Assembly: GCA_964530825.1 (NCBI GenBank)
Contig: CAZHCA010000014.1
Coordinates: forward strand, 38,013 to 102,012
Reading direction: 5' to 3'
DNA: 64,000 nucleotides
Origin: CAZHCA01 sp964530825
Lineage (GTDB): Bacteria; Bacteroidota; Bacteroidia; Chitinophagales; Saprospiraceae
The position numbers and the translations under genes are program-made. This document shows, piece after piece, positions 37,973-45,741 of the stretch. The notes beneath the pieces were generated by a model. It ran no database searches, had not been told where the DNA came from, and saw nothing but the letters and a program-made list of their open reading frames with translations. Every line of letters starts with the position of its first letter. The first letter of the stretch is position 1.

Positions 37973-38086
37973 TCAATGGCAAACGCTTGGCATTATGTCC
38001 GTCGTCAGGCCCAATTTATTCGACAGTAGACTTCCTATTTGCAGCCAGATGGTCTCTTGATCATCATCGAGTATGATAACCTGCAC
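37973..38086 (-). pseudogene. Possible response-regulator N-terminal fragment
   Basis: A GTG-started frame of 37 codons reads MQVIILDDDQETIWLQIG and then runs to a stop within another 20 codons. The pattern VIILDDDxET looks like the first strand and acidic pocket of a receiver domain, but the phospho-acceptor and the rest are missing, and I could not find them downstream in another frame. It may be a relic or a chance resemblance. Confidence 0.3.
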
Positions 38087-38229
38087 AGGACTCCCCGTAT
38101 ATCTTATCCGGTTCCCAACCAAAAATTATAAAAACTATTCCCGGAAGATGCTTGGACCGCCGAAAAAACCGGTGAATATCCCTTCCGATTCGGTAATGGT
38201 AAAATCTATTCAGCCCTGGCAAGCCAGGT

Positions 38230-39378
38230 TTAAAAGCGCCATTCCATGCCGATTAACACGGTGCGGTTGCGGAAGGTATAACGCTGTGTGTTAAACTGCT
38301 CCTGCAAAGATTGCTGGTAATGTAGGGTGAAACCAGTACTAGAATTTAACCAGTATAAAACTCCAGCCTGCAGGTGGTATGTCCAGGCTTGGTAATCTGT
38401 CGTAGCCAGCGCGCCACCTTCAGCTGATAAACGTACCAAGGGGTCTGCTGCTGCGGGAGTAAAGATCGGACCGGGAGACATGAAAGCTTCATTCACAACG
38501 GACCGTAAGCGTGCATCCCACGTATGGCGCAGTCGCCAGCCGACCTCCATTCGCCAACGGGTATGAAGCCGGTACTGAACTAAAACCGGCAACTCAAGCC
38601 CCTGTGTTCGCAGATTCAATTGGGCCGGCGTCGTTTGGTCTTCGCTCTCCCCTGCCTGCGGCATATCTTGTTGAAAGTCGTCGGAAACTATCGGGTGTAA
38701 AGCTAGCCATTCGGGCCGATAAGCCAATCCAGCTTGCAAGGCCCAACGATCAGTCATTTGCCAACTTAGATAGGACTCTATTCCAACAGTGGTTTGTAAC
38801 TGGCCCATAGGCGGAGCGGCATAAAGGCGCAGCCCCCAGCCGACCTTATCTGATCTTTTAGCTACTGACAAAAAACCTTCGGAAGATCGAGGAGGTCCGA
38901 CGACCTCCACGGGCGCACGCGATAGCCACGAGATTATTTTCTTTTCGGTATCCCACCGGTTTACTTCCTGGTTTACCAACAACGTGGCAGCTTTTCGGGG
39001 CAGCAAGGCAATTGCTTCCTCACCAGTTTGCCGGCGAATAGGAGCTACGAATCGTTCGGGAGTAGTTAAGGACGAACGCTCATTGTAAGCTTCGCCGGAG
39101 GTGACAGCAAGAGGCTCTTGGCTAGTCTGCTTCGCTTCCTGGAATGCCCCCGGAGATATTGATTCGGGTAAACCCGTTAATGGCAGAGGAAAAGCACCAA
39201 TTGAAGGGGTGGGTCCTTCCGGCAATATCCACCATCCGATGAACAGGATCAATCCCAACAAGCCCACACGGGTTGGCCACCACCATGCACGTCGTCGCGG
39301 CATCTCGCGATCGAGCAACAGCTCCATGTCTTTCCAGGCACGGTCCATCAATTGGGGGTCATTCCATCTATCCTGCAT
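38230..39378 (-). CDS. Membrane-anchored protein following an ECF sigma factor (putative anti-sigma/partner)
   Basis: A 382-residue protein: a short cytoplasmic N-terminus (MQDRWNDPQLMDRAWKDMELLLDREM), one membrane helix at about 36-52 (VGLLGLILFIGWWIL), a Pro/Ser/Thr-rich linker, and a C-terminal part (about 170-382) with alternating beta-strand pattern ending ILIGMEWRF, typical of outer-membrane barrels. Its start overlaps the end of the sigma-factor gene by 11 bp, so they are co-translated. Topology and position suggest an anti-sigma or sensor partner, but no known anti-sigma domain is visible. Function is inferred from context only. Confidence 0.7.
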   Translation of the reverse strand: MQDRWNDPQLMDRAWKDMELLLDREMPRRRAWWWPTRVGLLGLILFIGWWILPEGPTPSIGAFPLPLTGLPESISPGAFQEAKQTSQEPLAVTSGEAYNERSSLTTPERFVAPIRRQTGEEAIALLPRKAATLLVNQEVNRWDTEKKIISWLSRAPVEVVGPPRSSEGFLSVAKRSDKVGWGLRLYAAPPMGQLQTTVGIESYLSWQMTDRWALQAGLAYRPEWLALHPIVSDDFQQDMPQAGESEDQTTPAQLNLRTQGLELPVLVQYRLHTRWRMEVGWRLRHTWDARLRSVVNEAFMSPGPIFTPAAADPLVRLSAEGGALATTDYQAWTYHLQAGVLYWLNSSTGFTLHYQQSLQEQFNTQRYTFRNRTVLIGMEWRF

Positions 39379-39937
39379 AGTACTGATTCTTATAGTGTTT
39401 ACGGATCAAGATACGCAAACGCTTACGCGCCTCGGAGAGATGCCACTTGGAGGTCCCAGGGCTGATATCCAGCTGCGCCGCAATCTCCAGATGGCTATAG
39501 CCTTCAATCGCAAACAGTCGAAACACCTCGCGCGTACAGTGCGGGAGCGCTTCCACTAGCTTGAGTAAATCTTCGAGGTATAATCCATCGAGCGCCTGGG
39601 CCTTCAGTGGTGCATCGCGCTGTTCCAGATCCAGAAAATGAAATCCGCGTGCCTCCTTACGGTAGTAATCCACCAGGTAACGGTAAATGATCCGGCGGAT
39701 CCACCCCTCAAGCGAACCTTTAAACTCAAAAGTGTGCAGTTTTTGGAAAACGCGGAGCATGCCGCCATTGACTAACTCTACGGACAGGTCTTCATCGCGC
39801 GTATGGCGGATACACATGCGCATCATAGCGGGGAAAAAACGCCGGTAAAGACGCTCCTGAAAGAAGCGCTCATTTCGGACGCAACCTTCCACCAGCTCGC
39901 GTTCACTATACTCTTTATCCTTTGTTTTTTTCTGCAT
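39368..39937 (-). CDS. ECF-type RNA polymerase sigma factor
   Basis: A 189-residue sigma-70 family protein. Region 2 is seen in FQERLYRRFFPAMMRMCIRHTRDEDLSVELVNGGMLRVFQKLHTF, and GSLEGWIRRIIYRYLVDYYRK fits the region 2.4 recognition helix. Region 4 ends with CTREVFRLFAIEGYSHLEIAAQLDISPGTSKWHLSEARKRLR, a clear helix-turn-helix. ATG 39937 is used; the longer frame to 40045 overlaps the preceding damaged gene, whose stop is one base upstream of this ATG. The order outer-membrane protein, sigma factor, membrane-anchored protein suggests one envelope-signalling unit. Confidence 0.9.
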   Translation of the reverse strand: MQKKTKDKEYSERELVEGCVRNERFFQERLYRRFFPAMMRMCIRHTRDEDLSVELVNGGMLRVFQKLHTFEFKGSLEGWIRRIIYRYLVDYYRKEARGFHFLDLEQRDAPLKAQALDGLYLEDLLKLVEALPHCTREVFRLFAIEGYSHLEIAAQLDISPGTSKWHLSEARKRLRILIRKHYKNQYYAG

Positions 39938-39938
39938 C

Positions 39939-40431
39939 CTAAAATTGCATTCCTGTGCGAAGTACCCAGCGTTGATCCCGGTTGACCCGCTCGTAGTATT
40001 CGCTTTCCCATGCCACCGGAAAAAAACCGACGGTCCGAACTCCAACTGCCCACCAGCGATCCGATTGGTAGTAAATCCCTAGGTCAAACCCAGTGGGCAA
40101 TGTGGAGTCCCTATAGTAATCCGATTCTGGAAAGAGGGCCAAACGACCGTCTGCGACCAAACCAGGTCCAGACAGTCCGGCTTGCGGTCGGAATAACAGC
40201 CTGTTTGTACTGCTCCACTGCACATGACCAACAGCCCTTAGGTGGTTAATTAAACCTTGCAAAACGCTTTCATCAATGCCTGGGACGGCAAAACCTTAAA
40301 AAGCCGTCGAAATTTGTCCAGCTGGACGAAACCCGATCCCAAGGGAAATAGGTGCTCGTTTCTTTATAAGCATCCTGCAAATACCCCGTCAGCGCCGGCA
40401 CCCACAATGACCATAGTAAGCGAATATTCAT
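39939..40431 (-). pseudogene. Frameshifted outer-membrane beta-barrel protein (PorP/SprF-like fragment)
   Basis: Two minus-strand frames join if one base is removed from the TTTT near 40289-40295. The first starts at ATG 40431 (MNIRLLWSLWVPALTGYL) and runs to NFDGFLRF before going out of frame. The second continues AVPGIDESVLQGLINHLRAV and ends WVLRTGMQF at 39939. The second part looks like the barrel end of PorP/SprF-type proteins (FDLGIYYQSDRWWAVGVRT). The joined product is only about 160 residues, against about 300 in the family, so an internal deletion is also likely. A sequencing error could explain the frameshift but not the short length. Confidence 0.5.
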
Positions 40432-40656
40432 AGTATTGTATTTTGTCAAGTCAGACGCCGCTCCCGCAAAGAAAGGTTGGGGTCGGCCAGCAATTTTTGT
40501 CACCTAGTTTACAAAAACTTACCTAAGCCCAAACTACAATTATATTAGAGGGAAAGGACGCATATTGTTGGAAAGAAAGGAAGGGAATTCTTCTGGATAG
40601 CCGGTTAAGTAGCAGAAGTGAACGGATGGGTTAGCAGTTGGCCGGAACTATCCACT

Positions 40657-40678
40657 GCGGGCGCCTCTAAGCGCCCGC
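40657..40678. terminator. GC-rich hairpin across the pgi stop codon
   Basis: GCGGGCGC and GCGCCCGC pair perfectly over 8 bp with a 6-nt loop that contains the pgi stop codon. There is no T-run on the minus strand; a pyrimidine-rich tail follows on the plus strand. It may act as a weak terminator or 3'-end stabiliser. Confidence 0.45.
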
Positions 40679-42331
40679 TTCTTCCTTCATGGATTTGTAG
40701 GCATTGATTAATCCGTTGGTGGAGCTGTCGTGGGTAGCTACTTTGCCGGGATCTGTTAACTCGGGTAAAATCTTTTTGGCGAGTTGCTTCCCCAGCTCTA
40801 CCCCCCACTGGTCAAAGCTGAAAATATTCCAGATGACGCCCTGAACGAAGATTTTGTGCTCGTAAATAGCAATAAGCTTACCCAGGGTGTAGGGCGTCAG
40901 TTGTTTCACCAGAATTGAGTTCGATGGCTTATTGCCGGTAAATACTTTAAAGGGCAATACGCGTTCAATTTCCTCCTCCGATTTACCTTGAGCCTTCATT
41001 TCTTCTCGGACCTCCGCAGCTGTTTTCCCTTTCATAAGCGCCTGTGGCTGGGCAAAGAAATTTGCCAGCAACTTGGTATGGTGATCTCCGAGGGGATTGT
41101 GACTGACGGCCGGCGCAATAAAATCGCAAGGGATCAGCTTTGTTCCTTGGTGCAGTAGTTGGTAAAAGGCGTGCTGCCCATTGGTTCCGGGCTCGCCCCA
41201 GATGATGGGCCCCGTCTGATAGTCGACGCGCAGACCAGCTCGATCGGTCGATTTACCATTACTTTCCATGTTTCCTTGCTGGAAATAAGCAGGAAACCGG
41301 TGTAAGTACTGATCGTAAGGTAAAATCGCTTCTGATTCAGCTCCAAAAAAATTGTTGTACCAAATGCCTATCAGCGCCAACAGTACTGGTATGTTTCGGT
41401 CGGCAGGCGTTCGTCTGAAGTGCTGATCCATATCGTGGAAACCATTCAGCAGGGTCTCGAAATTATCAAAGCCAATCGTACAGGCAATGGGCAGACCGAT
41501 AGCTGATGTCAGGGAGTACCGCCCCCCTACCCAATCCCAAAACCGGAACATGTTTGTTTTATCAATCCCGAATTGGGTTACACTTGCCTCGTTGGTTGAG
41601 ATTGCTACGAAATGCTTGGATACGGCATCTTCCCCACCTCCATGCTCCAGGAACCAATTTCTAGCGGTGTAAGCATTGGTCATGGTCTCCTGGGTGGTAA
41701 AAGACTTGGAAGCAATCATGAAAAGCGTAGTCTCGGGTTCCAATTGCTTGAGCGTCTCGGCAATATGGGTACCGTCGACATTCGACACAAAATGAGGATG
41801 AATGCCTTCTTTCCAATAGGGCCTCAAGGCTTCTGTTACCATTACCGATCCCAGGTCAGAACCGCCAATGCCGATATTTACGATATCGGTGATCTTTTTG
41901 CCGGTATAACCTCGCCAATTTCCGGACAAAAGTCGGATCGAAAAATCACGCATTTGATCCAGGACTGCCTGCACCTCCGGCATGACATCGTGCCCCTCGT
42001 AGTAAATGGGTTCTTGCGAACGGTTGCGCAAAGCTACGTGCAACACGGCTCGCCCCTCGGTCTCGTTGATAGCCACGCCATTAAACATAGCCTCAATGGA
42101 TTCCGTAAGGTGGCAGGCCTCCGCCAGGTCAAGTAGGAGGGAAATCGTCTCGTCGGTAATGCGATTTTTAGAAAAATCAACCAGGATATCTTCCAATTCT
42201 AATGAAAAGCGATCGAAGCGATCGGGGTCCTGGTTGAAGAGATGGACCATTTTCAGGTCTTTGACTTCTTCGTAATGCTGCTTCAGAGCTTTCCAGGCGT
42301 TGGTCTTCGTTGGATTTTGGCGTGCCAGCAT
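40667..42331 (-). CDS. pgi: Glucose-6-phosphate isomerase
   Basis: A 554-residue glycolytic enzyme interconverting glucose-6-phosphate and fructose-6-phosphate. Family signatures are DWVGGRYSLTSAIGLPIA, FVSNVDGTHIAETL and the C-terminal GVELGKQLAKKILPEL; VNIGIGGSDLGSVMV binds the phosphate, and the catalytic Glu lies in GNMESNGKS-type sequence (QQGNMESNGKSTDR). Length and order match the E. coli-type enzyme (549 residues). ATG 42331 is chosen because the frame extension to 42385 is not family-like. Transcription probably starts in the 82-bp gap behind the glycosyltransferase gene. Confidence 0.96.
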   Translation of the reverse strand: MLARQNPTKTNAWKALKQHYEEVKDLKMVHLFNQDPDRFDRFSLELEDILVDFSKNRITDETISLLLDLAEACHLTESIEAMFNGVAINETEGRAVLHVALRNRSQEPIYYEGHDVMPEVQAVLDQMRDFSIRLLSGNWRGYTGKKITDIVNIGIGGSDLGSVMVTEALRPYWKEGIHPHFVSNVDGTHIAETLKQLEPETTLFMIASKSFTTQETMTNAYTARNWFLEHGGGEDAVSKHFVAISTNEASVTQFGIDKTNMFRFWDWVGGRYSLTSAIGLPIACTIGFDNFETLLNGFHDMDQHFRRTPADRNIPVLLALIGIWYNNFFGAESEAILPYDQYLHRFPAYFQQGNMESNGKSTDRAGLRVDYQTGPIIWGEPGTNGQHAFYQLLHQGTKLIPCDFIAPAVSHNPLGDHHTKLLANFFAQPQALMKGKTAAEVREEMKAQGKSEEEIERVLPFKVFTGNKPSNSILVKQLTPYTLGKLIAIYEHKIFVQGVIWNIFSFDQWGVELGKQLAKKILPELTDPGKVATHDSSTNGLINAYKSMKEEAGA

Positions 42332-42413
42332 GCCGTCAGAATTTGCGAGATAAGGTAAATTAATCGATCGTGCGAATTTAAGCAATTCAACGGGTAGTAA
42401 GGAAATTGATTAA

Positions 42414-44084
42414 TTAAGGGTCCAGCTGGCGCACCGCACTGCTAAAGGGGGGAGGTAGATTACCCCACCGTAACCCAAAAGCGAGCCCCAGACCCGTCAT
42501 CAGAGAATCGGGTGGCGAAAAGCGGGCTTGAATCCGGATGGTATCCCCTGGCGGCAACTGTTCTAATACGGGTTCGGAAGCTACCGGTACGAAATCGACA
42601 ACTGCTGCGTTTTTTACATACAAGGCGTACAGCTTCAGAGGTAATATGCCGGTGTGTAACTCTAATGAAAATGGATAAGGATGATAAATATCCAGCGTAG
42701 CGGTCCACACCGAATCCAAAGTCCGGACCGGCTGCTCTTCTGTAAAAACGACGTGTACCTGCTCATTAGGTTGGTAAAATTCGATAGGCAACAGTTCATG
42801 CTGACGGGAACCGTATGTCCAGTGGATGCATTTAGCGCACCCCCAACCGTTTTTAGCAGTTAATAAAACAGAACGTCCGTAAAAGGGAACTTCGTCCAGC
42901 CAAAGATCATATTGATTCTTCCGATACAAATTATCGGTGATCGTGGTTGCAGAGTCACCCGAAAAAAAGGTATACACCGCAGCATCACGGTACGAGTTCT
43001 GAAAAACAACCGGGGTCCCGTTTGCTTCTCTCTGTAGAGCATACACCCAGTCTCCCCGGTCAAAAGGTGTTTCTAATCCCGGTATGGGAAGCATCAGAAG
43101 GAGGCGGGCGATGATCAGGACTACGGCACTCGTCAAAGCCATACGCCAAACCCATCGCCCCATCCGGGGTTGGTCTAAACTAGTGCGGTACAAAAGTAAA
43201 ACAAATGGAATACTCAGCACCGCAGTCCAATGGGGTTCTGCGTGCCCCTTGAAAGTGGTCCAGAAAAAGAAAACCCAGAACCCGACAACCAGCCAATAAA
43301 AGGAGCGTTCGAGGGCGTCCTGAGGCCGTCTGCGAAACAAAGTGGCCACGATTAGCGGAAAGATTAGCGGACTAAATACCAACAACTGGTTTATCAGGTA
43401 ATTGAGTGTATGCTTTAATTCATAGGGATCGTTTCGCCCCTTTAGGTGATAGCGGAAGGAAGGGAAATCATTGGCGTATTGCCAGTACAAATGCGGAACA
43501 AACAAAGCTGCTCCTAACAGGCAAGCCGCGTAGAACTGTGGCCGCACCAGCAACTTGGGCAAATGCGGTAATAGCGTAAGAAAAATGATCAACACCCCGT
43601 GGTATTTGCTGTACAACATCAGGGCCATGGACAGTCCTAAGAACAGAGCGTCAGTCCAACGGTTTTTTTCCAAGAATCGCTGCAGCAGGAAGAAATATAC
43701 CGTGGCAAAAAACAACAACGGACTATCTGGGGTAGCGACAAAACCGAAAATCTGTAATAAAGGCATGGCCGTCAACAAAAGCATCAGCAAACCCGCCCGG
43801 GCCGTTTCACGGGGTTGGCCGGCCAGCACCCAGATAAAATAGAAAGCGATGAGCTGGATCAGGACGGTAAAAAATCGTATACCAAGAGTCCCTGCGAACA
43901 GGCTATTACCGGCGGCAATCATTACGGCAATGGCGGGCGGATGGTCGAAATACCCCCAGTCTAATTGCTGGGCATACCGCCAGTAGTAAGCCTCATCCGG
44001 ATCAATTCCTGTGAGTGCTGCCTGGAGCAGTCCGAATAGTCCCCAACCGATTAAGAAATACCAAAAAAGGTGGTGCTTTCGCAA
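42414..44084 (-). CDS. GT39-type membrane glycosyltransferase (ArnT/PMT-like)
   Basis: A 556-residue polytopic protein with about 11 hydrophobic helices followed by a soluble C-terminal domain of about 190 residues. The first periplasmic loop carries the family acidic motif GIDPDEAYYWRYAQQLDWG followed by YFDHPP, which holds the catalytic Asp/Glu. GT39/ArnT-type enzymes transfer sugars from polyprenyl-phosphate donors to lipids or proteins at the outer face of the inner membrane; donor and acceptor are unknown here. The start is TTG 44084; no ATG or GTG lies upstream in frame before the preceding gene's stop 41 bp away. It may be co-transcribed with the lipoprotein gene. Confidence 0.87.
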   Translation of the reverse strand: MRKHHLFWYFLIGWGLFGLLQAALTGIDPDEAYYWRYAQQLDWGYFDHPPAIAVMIAAGNSLFAGTLGIRFFTVLIQLIAFYFIWVLAGQPRETARAGLLMLLLTAMPLLQIFGFVATPDSPLLFFATVYFFLLQRFLEKNRWTDALFLGLSMALMLYSKYHGVLIIFLTLLPHLPKLLVRPQFYAACLLGAALFVPHLYWQYANDFPSFRYHLKGRNDPYELKHTLNYLINQLLVFSPLIFPLIVATLFRRRPQDALERSFYWLVVGFWVFFFWTTFKGHAEPHWTAVLSIPFVLLLYRTSLDQPRMGRWVWRMALTSAVVLIIARLLLMLPIPGLETPFDRGDWVYALQREANGTPVVFQNSYRDAAVYTFFSGDSATTITDNLYRKNQYDLWLDEVPFYGRSVLLTAKNGWGCAKCIHWTYGSRQHELLPIEFYQPNEQVHVVFTEEQPVRTLDSVWTATLDIYHPYPFSLELHTGILPLKLYALYVKNAAVVDFVPVASEPVLEQLPPGDTIRIQARFSPPDSLMTGLGLAFGLRWGNLPPPFSSAVRQLDP

Positions 44085-44125
44085 AACGCAATTATTAAAC
44101 GATGCTTTGGTGAGAAACGGATCGC

Positions 44126-44977
44126 TTATTGTTCGAAGTACGCCGAACCCAAATCCGATTTTGCCAAAGTCACGAAAACCGGTCCCATTGCATACGGTCC
44201 CAGCTCGTAAACATTGTAGTGAAAATAGACGCTATCGGGCAAAATCGCAAAGTTGGAAGGCATGGGCAGGCCCTCTTCTACAAAGAAGCCAGCATCTGCC
44301 AGACTCTTATTTTCCGGCACCTCAAACTTTTCCCGGATTTGCGCCTCGACTTGTTGTAACAAAGCCGCCTTGTCAGCTATAAGAGCATCCATAGTTATTT
44401 CCTTGCCGGTATTATGGTCGTAATTGAAAAAGCCCGACGCATAATTTCCGTGGGCCCCACCGGTATACCAATACTCATTGACTTCGAGAACAAGCATTTG
44501 GGTATCGTTCCGCAGAACGTTCCCTGCAAAGTCAATGGTCCAACCAGCTCCGATGCCGTCGGGAAATTCTTTGACATATTCGGCGTGTTGTTTAAAGAAG
44601 GAATCCGCAGCGGCCTCAATACTGAGGTCAGTGGTCTCCAATCCATCTGGATTATTCGAACCGTAAGCGGCAACGGCCCCAATTAAAAGATCCTTAATTA
44701 ATGCATTCACCTTCTCGCACAGGGGACTATCTCCGGTAAAGACCGCATAGCTGGCATCTACCGAAGCGCAACGACTCGTATCGGCGCAGTCCGGCTGTCT
44801 CAGTTGTACCTTTTTGATAGAGTATAGCAAGGTATCCACAGTCGGGGCAACAGGGTCTTCTCCTTCTCCGGAAGCGCTGTTTTGGCAGGCGCTTACCCAA
44901 AAGGCGAAACACAAGGCAGCAAAAATAGTGATTACGCTACTAACTGTGTATTCCACGCGGAACAAAGGATGGCTCAT
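44126..44977 (-). CDS. DUF3298/DUF4163 lipoprotein
   Basis: A 283-residue lipoprotein with a signal segment ending FWVSAC (Cys near residue 31). After a Ser/Gly/Glu-rich linker, residues about 50-180 resemble DUF4163 (PdaC-like) and about 190-280 match DUF3298: NYDHNTGKEITMDALIADKAALL and SVYFHYNVYELGPYAMGPVFVTL. This domain pair occurs in RsiV-type anti-sigma factors, where it binds lysozyme, and in peptidoglycan deacetylases; here it stands without a catalytic domain. A role in binding cell-wall sugars or lysozyme is possible but unproven. Confidence 0.82.
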   Translation of the reverse strand: MSHPLFRVEYTVSSVITIFAALCFAFWVSACQNSASGEGEDPVAPTVDTLLYSIKKVQLRQPDCADTSRCASVDASYAVFTGDSPLCEKVNALIKDLLIGAVAAYGSNNPDGLETTDLSIEAAADSFFKQHAEYVKEFPDGIGAGWTIDFAGNVLRNDTQMLVLEVNEYWYTGGAHGNYASGFFNYDHNTGKEITMDALIADKAALLQQVEAQIREKFEVPENKSLADAGFFVEEGLPMPSNFAILPDSVYFHYNVYELGPYAMGPVFVTLAKSDLGSAYFEQ

Positions 44978-45054
44978 GTTTTATATTTTGTCAAAGATAA
45001 TTGCAAAAATGGACAAAATCTGGCGTCAAAGTCAATATTTTCTTTCCCAATCTG

Positions 45055-45741
45055 CTACCAAATCGAACGCTTTCGACGCTGGAGGTCGCCAAAAGTCTTT
45101 GTACCCCGGAGGGCTAATCCACCCATGAGCTTCAGGAGGAGTTGGGCGGTGATCCAGGCATCACCGGCTGCTGTATGCCGGTCAAGCGGTGGTATCCGGT
45201 AAGTATTGGCCAATTGGTCCAAGCCCAGCTCTTTTTCGCCCGGCGGAGTCGGATCGAAACGCAACCGCAGAGCCAACTGGTAGGTATCCAGCACCGGATT
45301 GCGCAATCGACCACCACCGTGGCGCCTTACGGCGGCTTGCAATATCGACCAGTCAAAAGCAACATGATGGCCCACTACCACCCGGTTACCCAAGAAAGCA
45401 AGCAGGTCCGACACCACTTCATCTTCCGGCTTTCCCGCCATGTGGTCCGTAGGCAAAATCCCGTGTACTGCAATGCTATTAGCGTCGGCCTTTCCCTGGG
45501 TCTGCCCTACAAAGGCTTCAAAACGGTCAGCTACCGGGATCGTCCAGCCGGTCACTCCTACTGCCCCGATACTCAGCATCCGATCGCGTCGGGGATTTAA
45601 TCCAGTAGTCTCGGTATCGAGCACTACGAAGGGAATATCAGCCAGGGGCGTTTTTCGGCTGACCGGCTTATCAAATTGTGCAATATAGGCTGCCCAGCCG
45701 GCCAAAGTACAGGCCCGGTTATTGGAGAAAGGCCACATCAT
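45055..45741 (-). CDS. DEDDh-type 3'-5' exonuclease
   Basis: A 228-residue protein with a DnaQ/PolC-type exonuclease domain: exo I VVLDTETTGLNPRRD (Asp42, Glu44), exo II region VGHHVAFDWSILQ, and exo III HTAAGDAWITAQLLLKL with the catalytic His and Asp. The ATG overlaps the stop of the upstream DUF294 gene in an ATGA, so the two are translationally coupled. In Proteobacteria the same pair sits beside DUF4212/symporter genes, so its presence here is part of a conserved neighbourhood. What a nuclease does beside acetate transport is not known. Confidence 0.9.
   Translation of the reverse strand: MMWPFSNNRACTLAGWAAYIAQFDKPVSRKTPLADIPFVVLDTETTGLNPRRDRMLSIGAVGVTGWTIPVADRFEAFVGQTQGKADANSIAVHGILPTDHMAGKPEDEVVSDLLAFLGNRVVVGHHVAFDWSILQAAVRRHGGGRLRNPVLDTYQLALRLRFDPTPPGEKELGLDQLANTYRIPPLDRHTAAGDAWITAQLLLKLMGGLALRGTKTFGDLQRRKRSIW

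Larger units (their letters stand above)
37637..38229. other. Intergenic region with repeat array and possible relic
   Basis: This 593-bp gap holds the palindromic repeat array (37760-37830) and a minus-strand 37-codon frame resembling the start of a response regulator (37973-38086). The rest shows no gene I can support. A perfect 6-bp hairpin (CCTGGC-AA-GCCAGG, 38215-38228) lies just behind the stop of the next minus-strand gene. Confidence 0.6.

Noticed and set aside
37832..38029. 65-codon plus-strand frame in the gap after the aminotransferase gene
   Set aside because: No domain, no promoter, odd composition and no recognisable similarity; the minus strand of the same DNA gives a better (still weak) relic reading.
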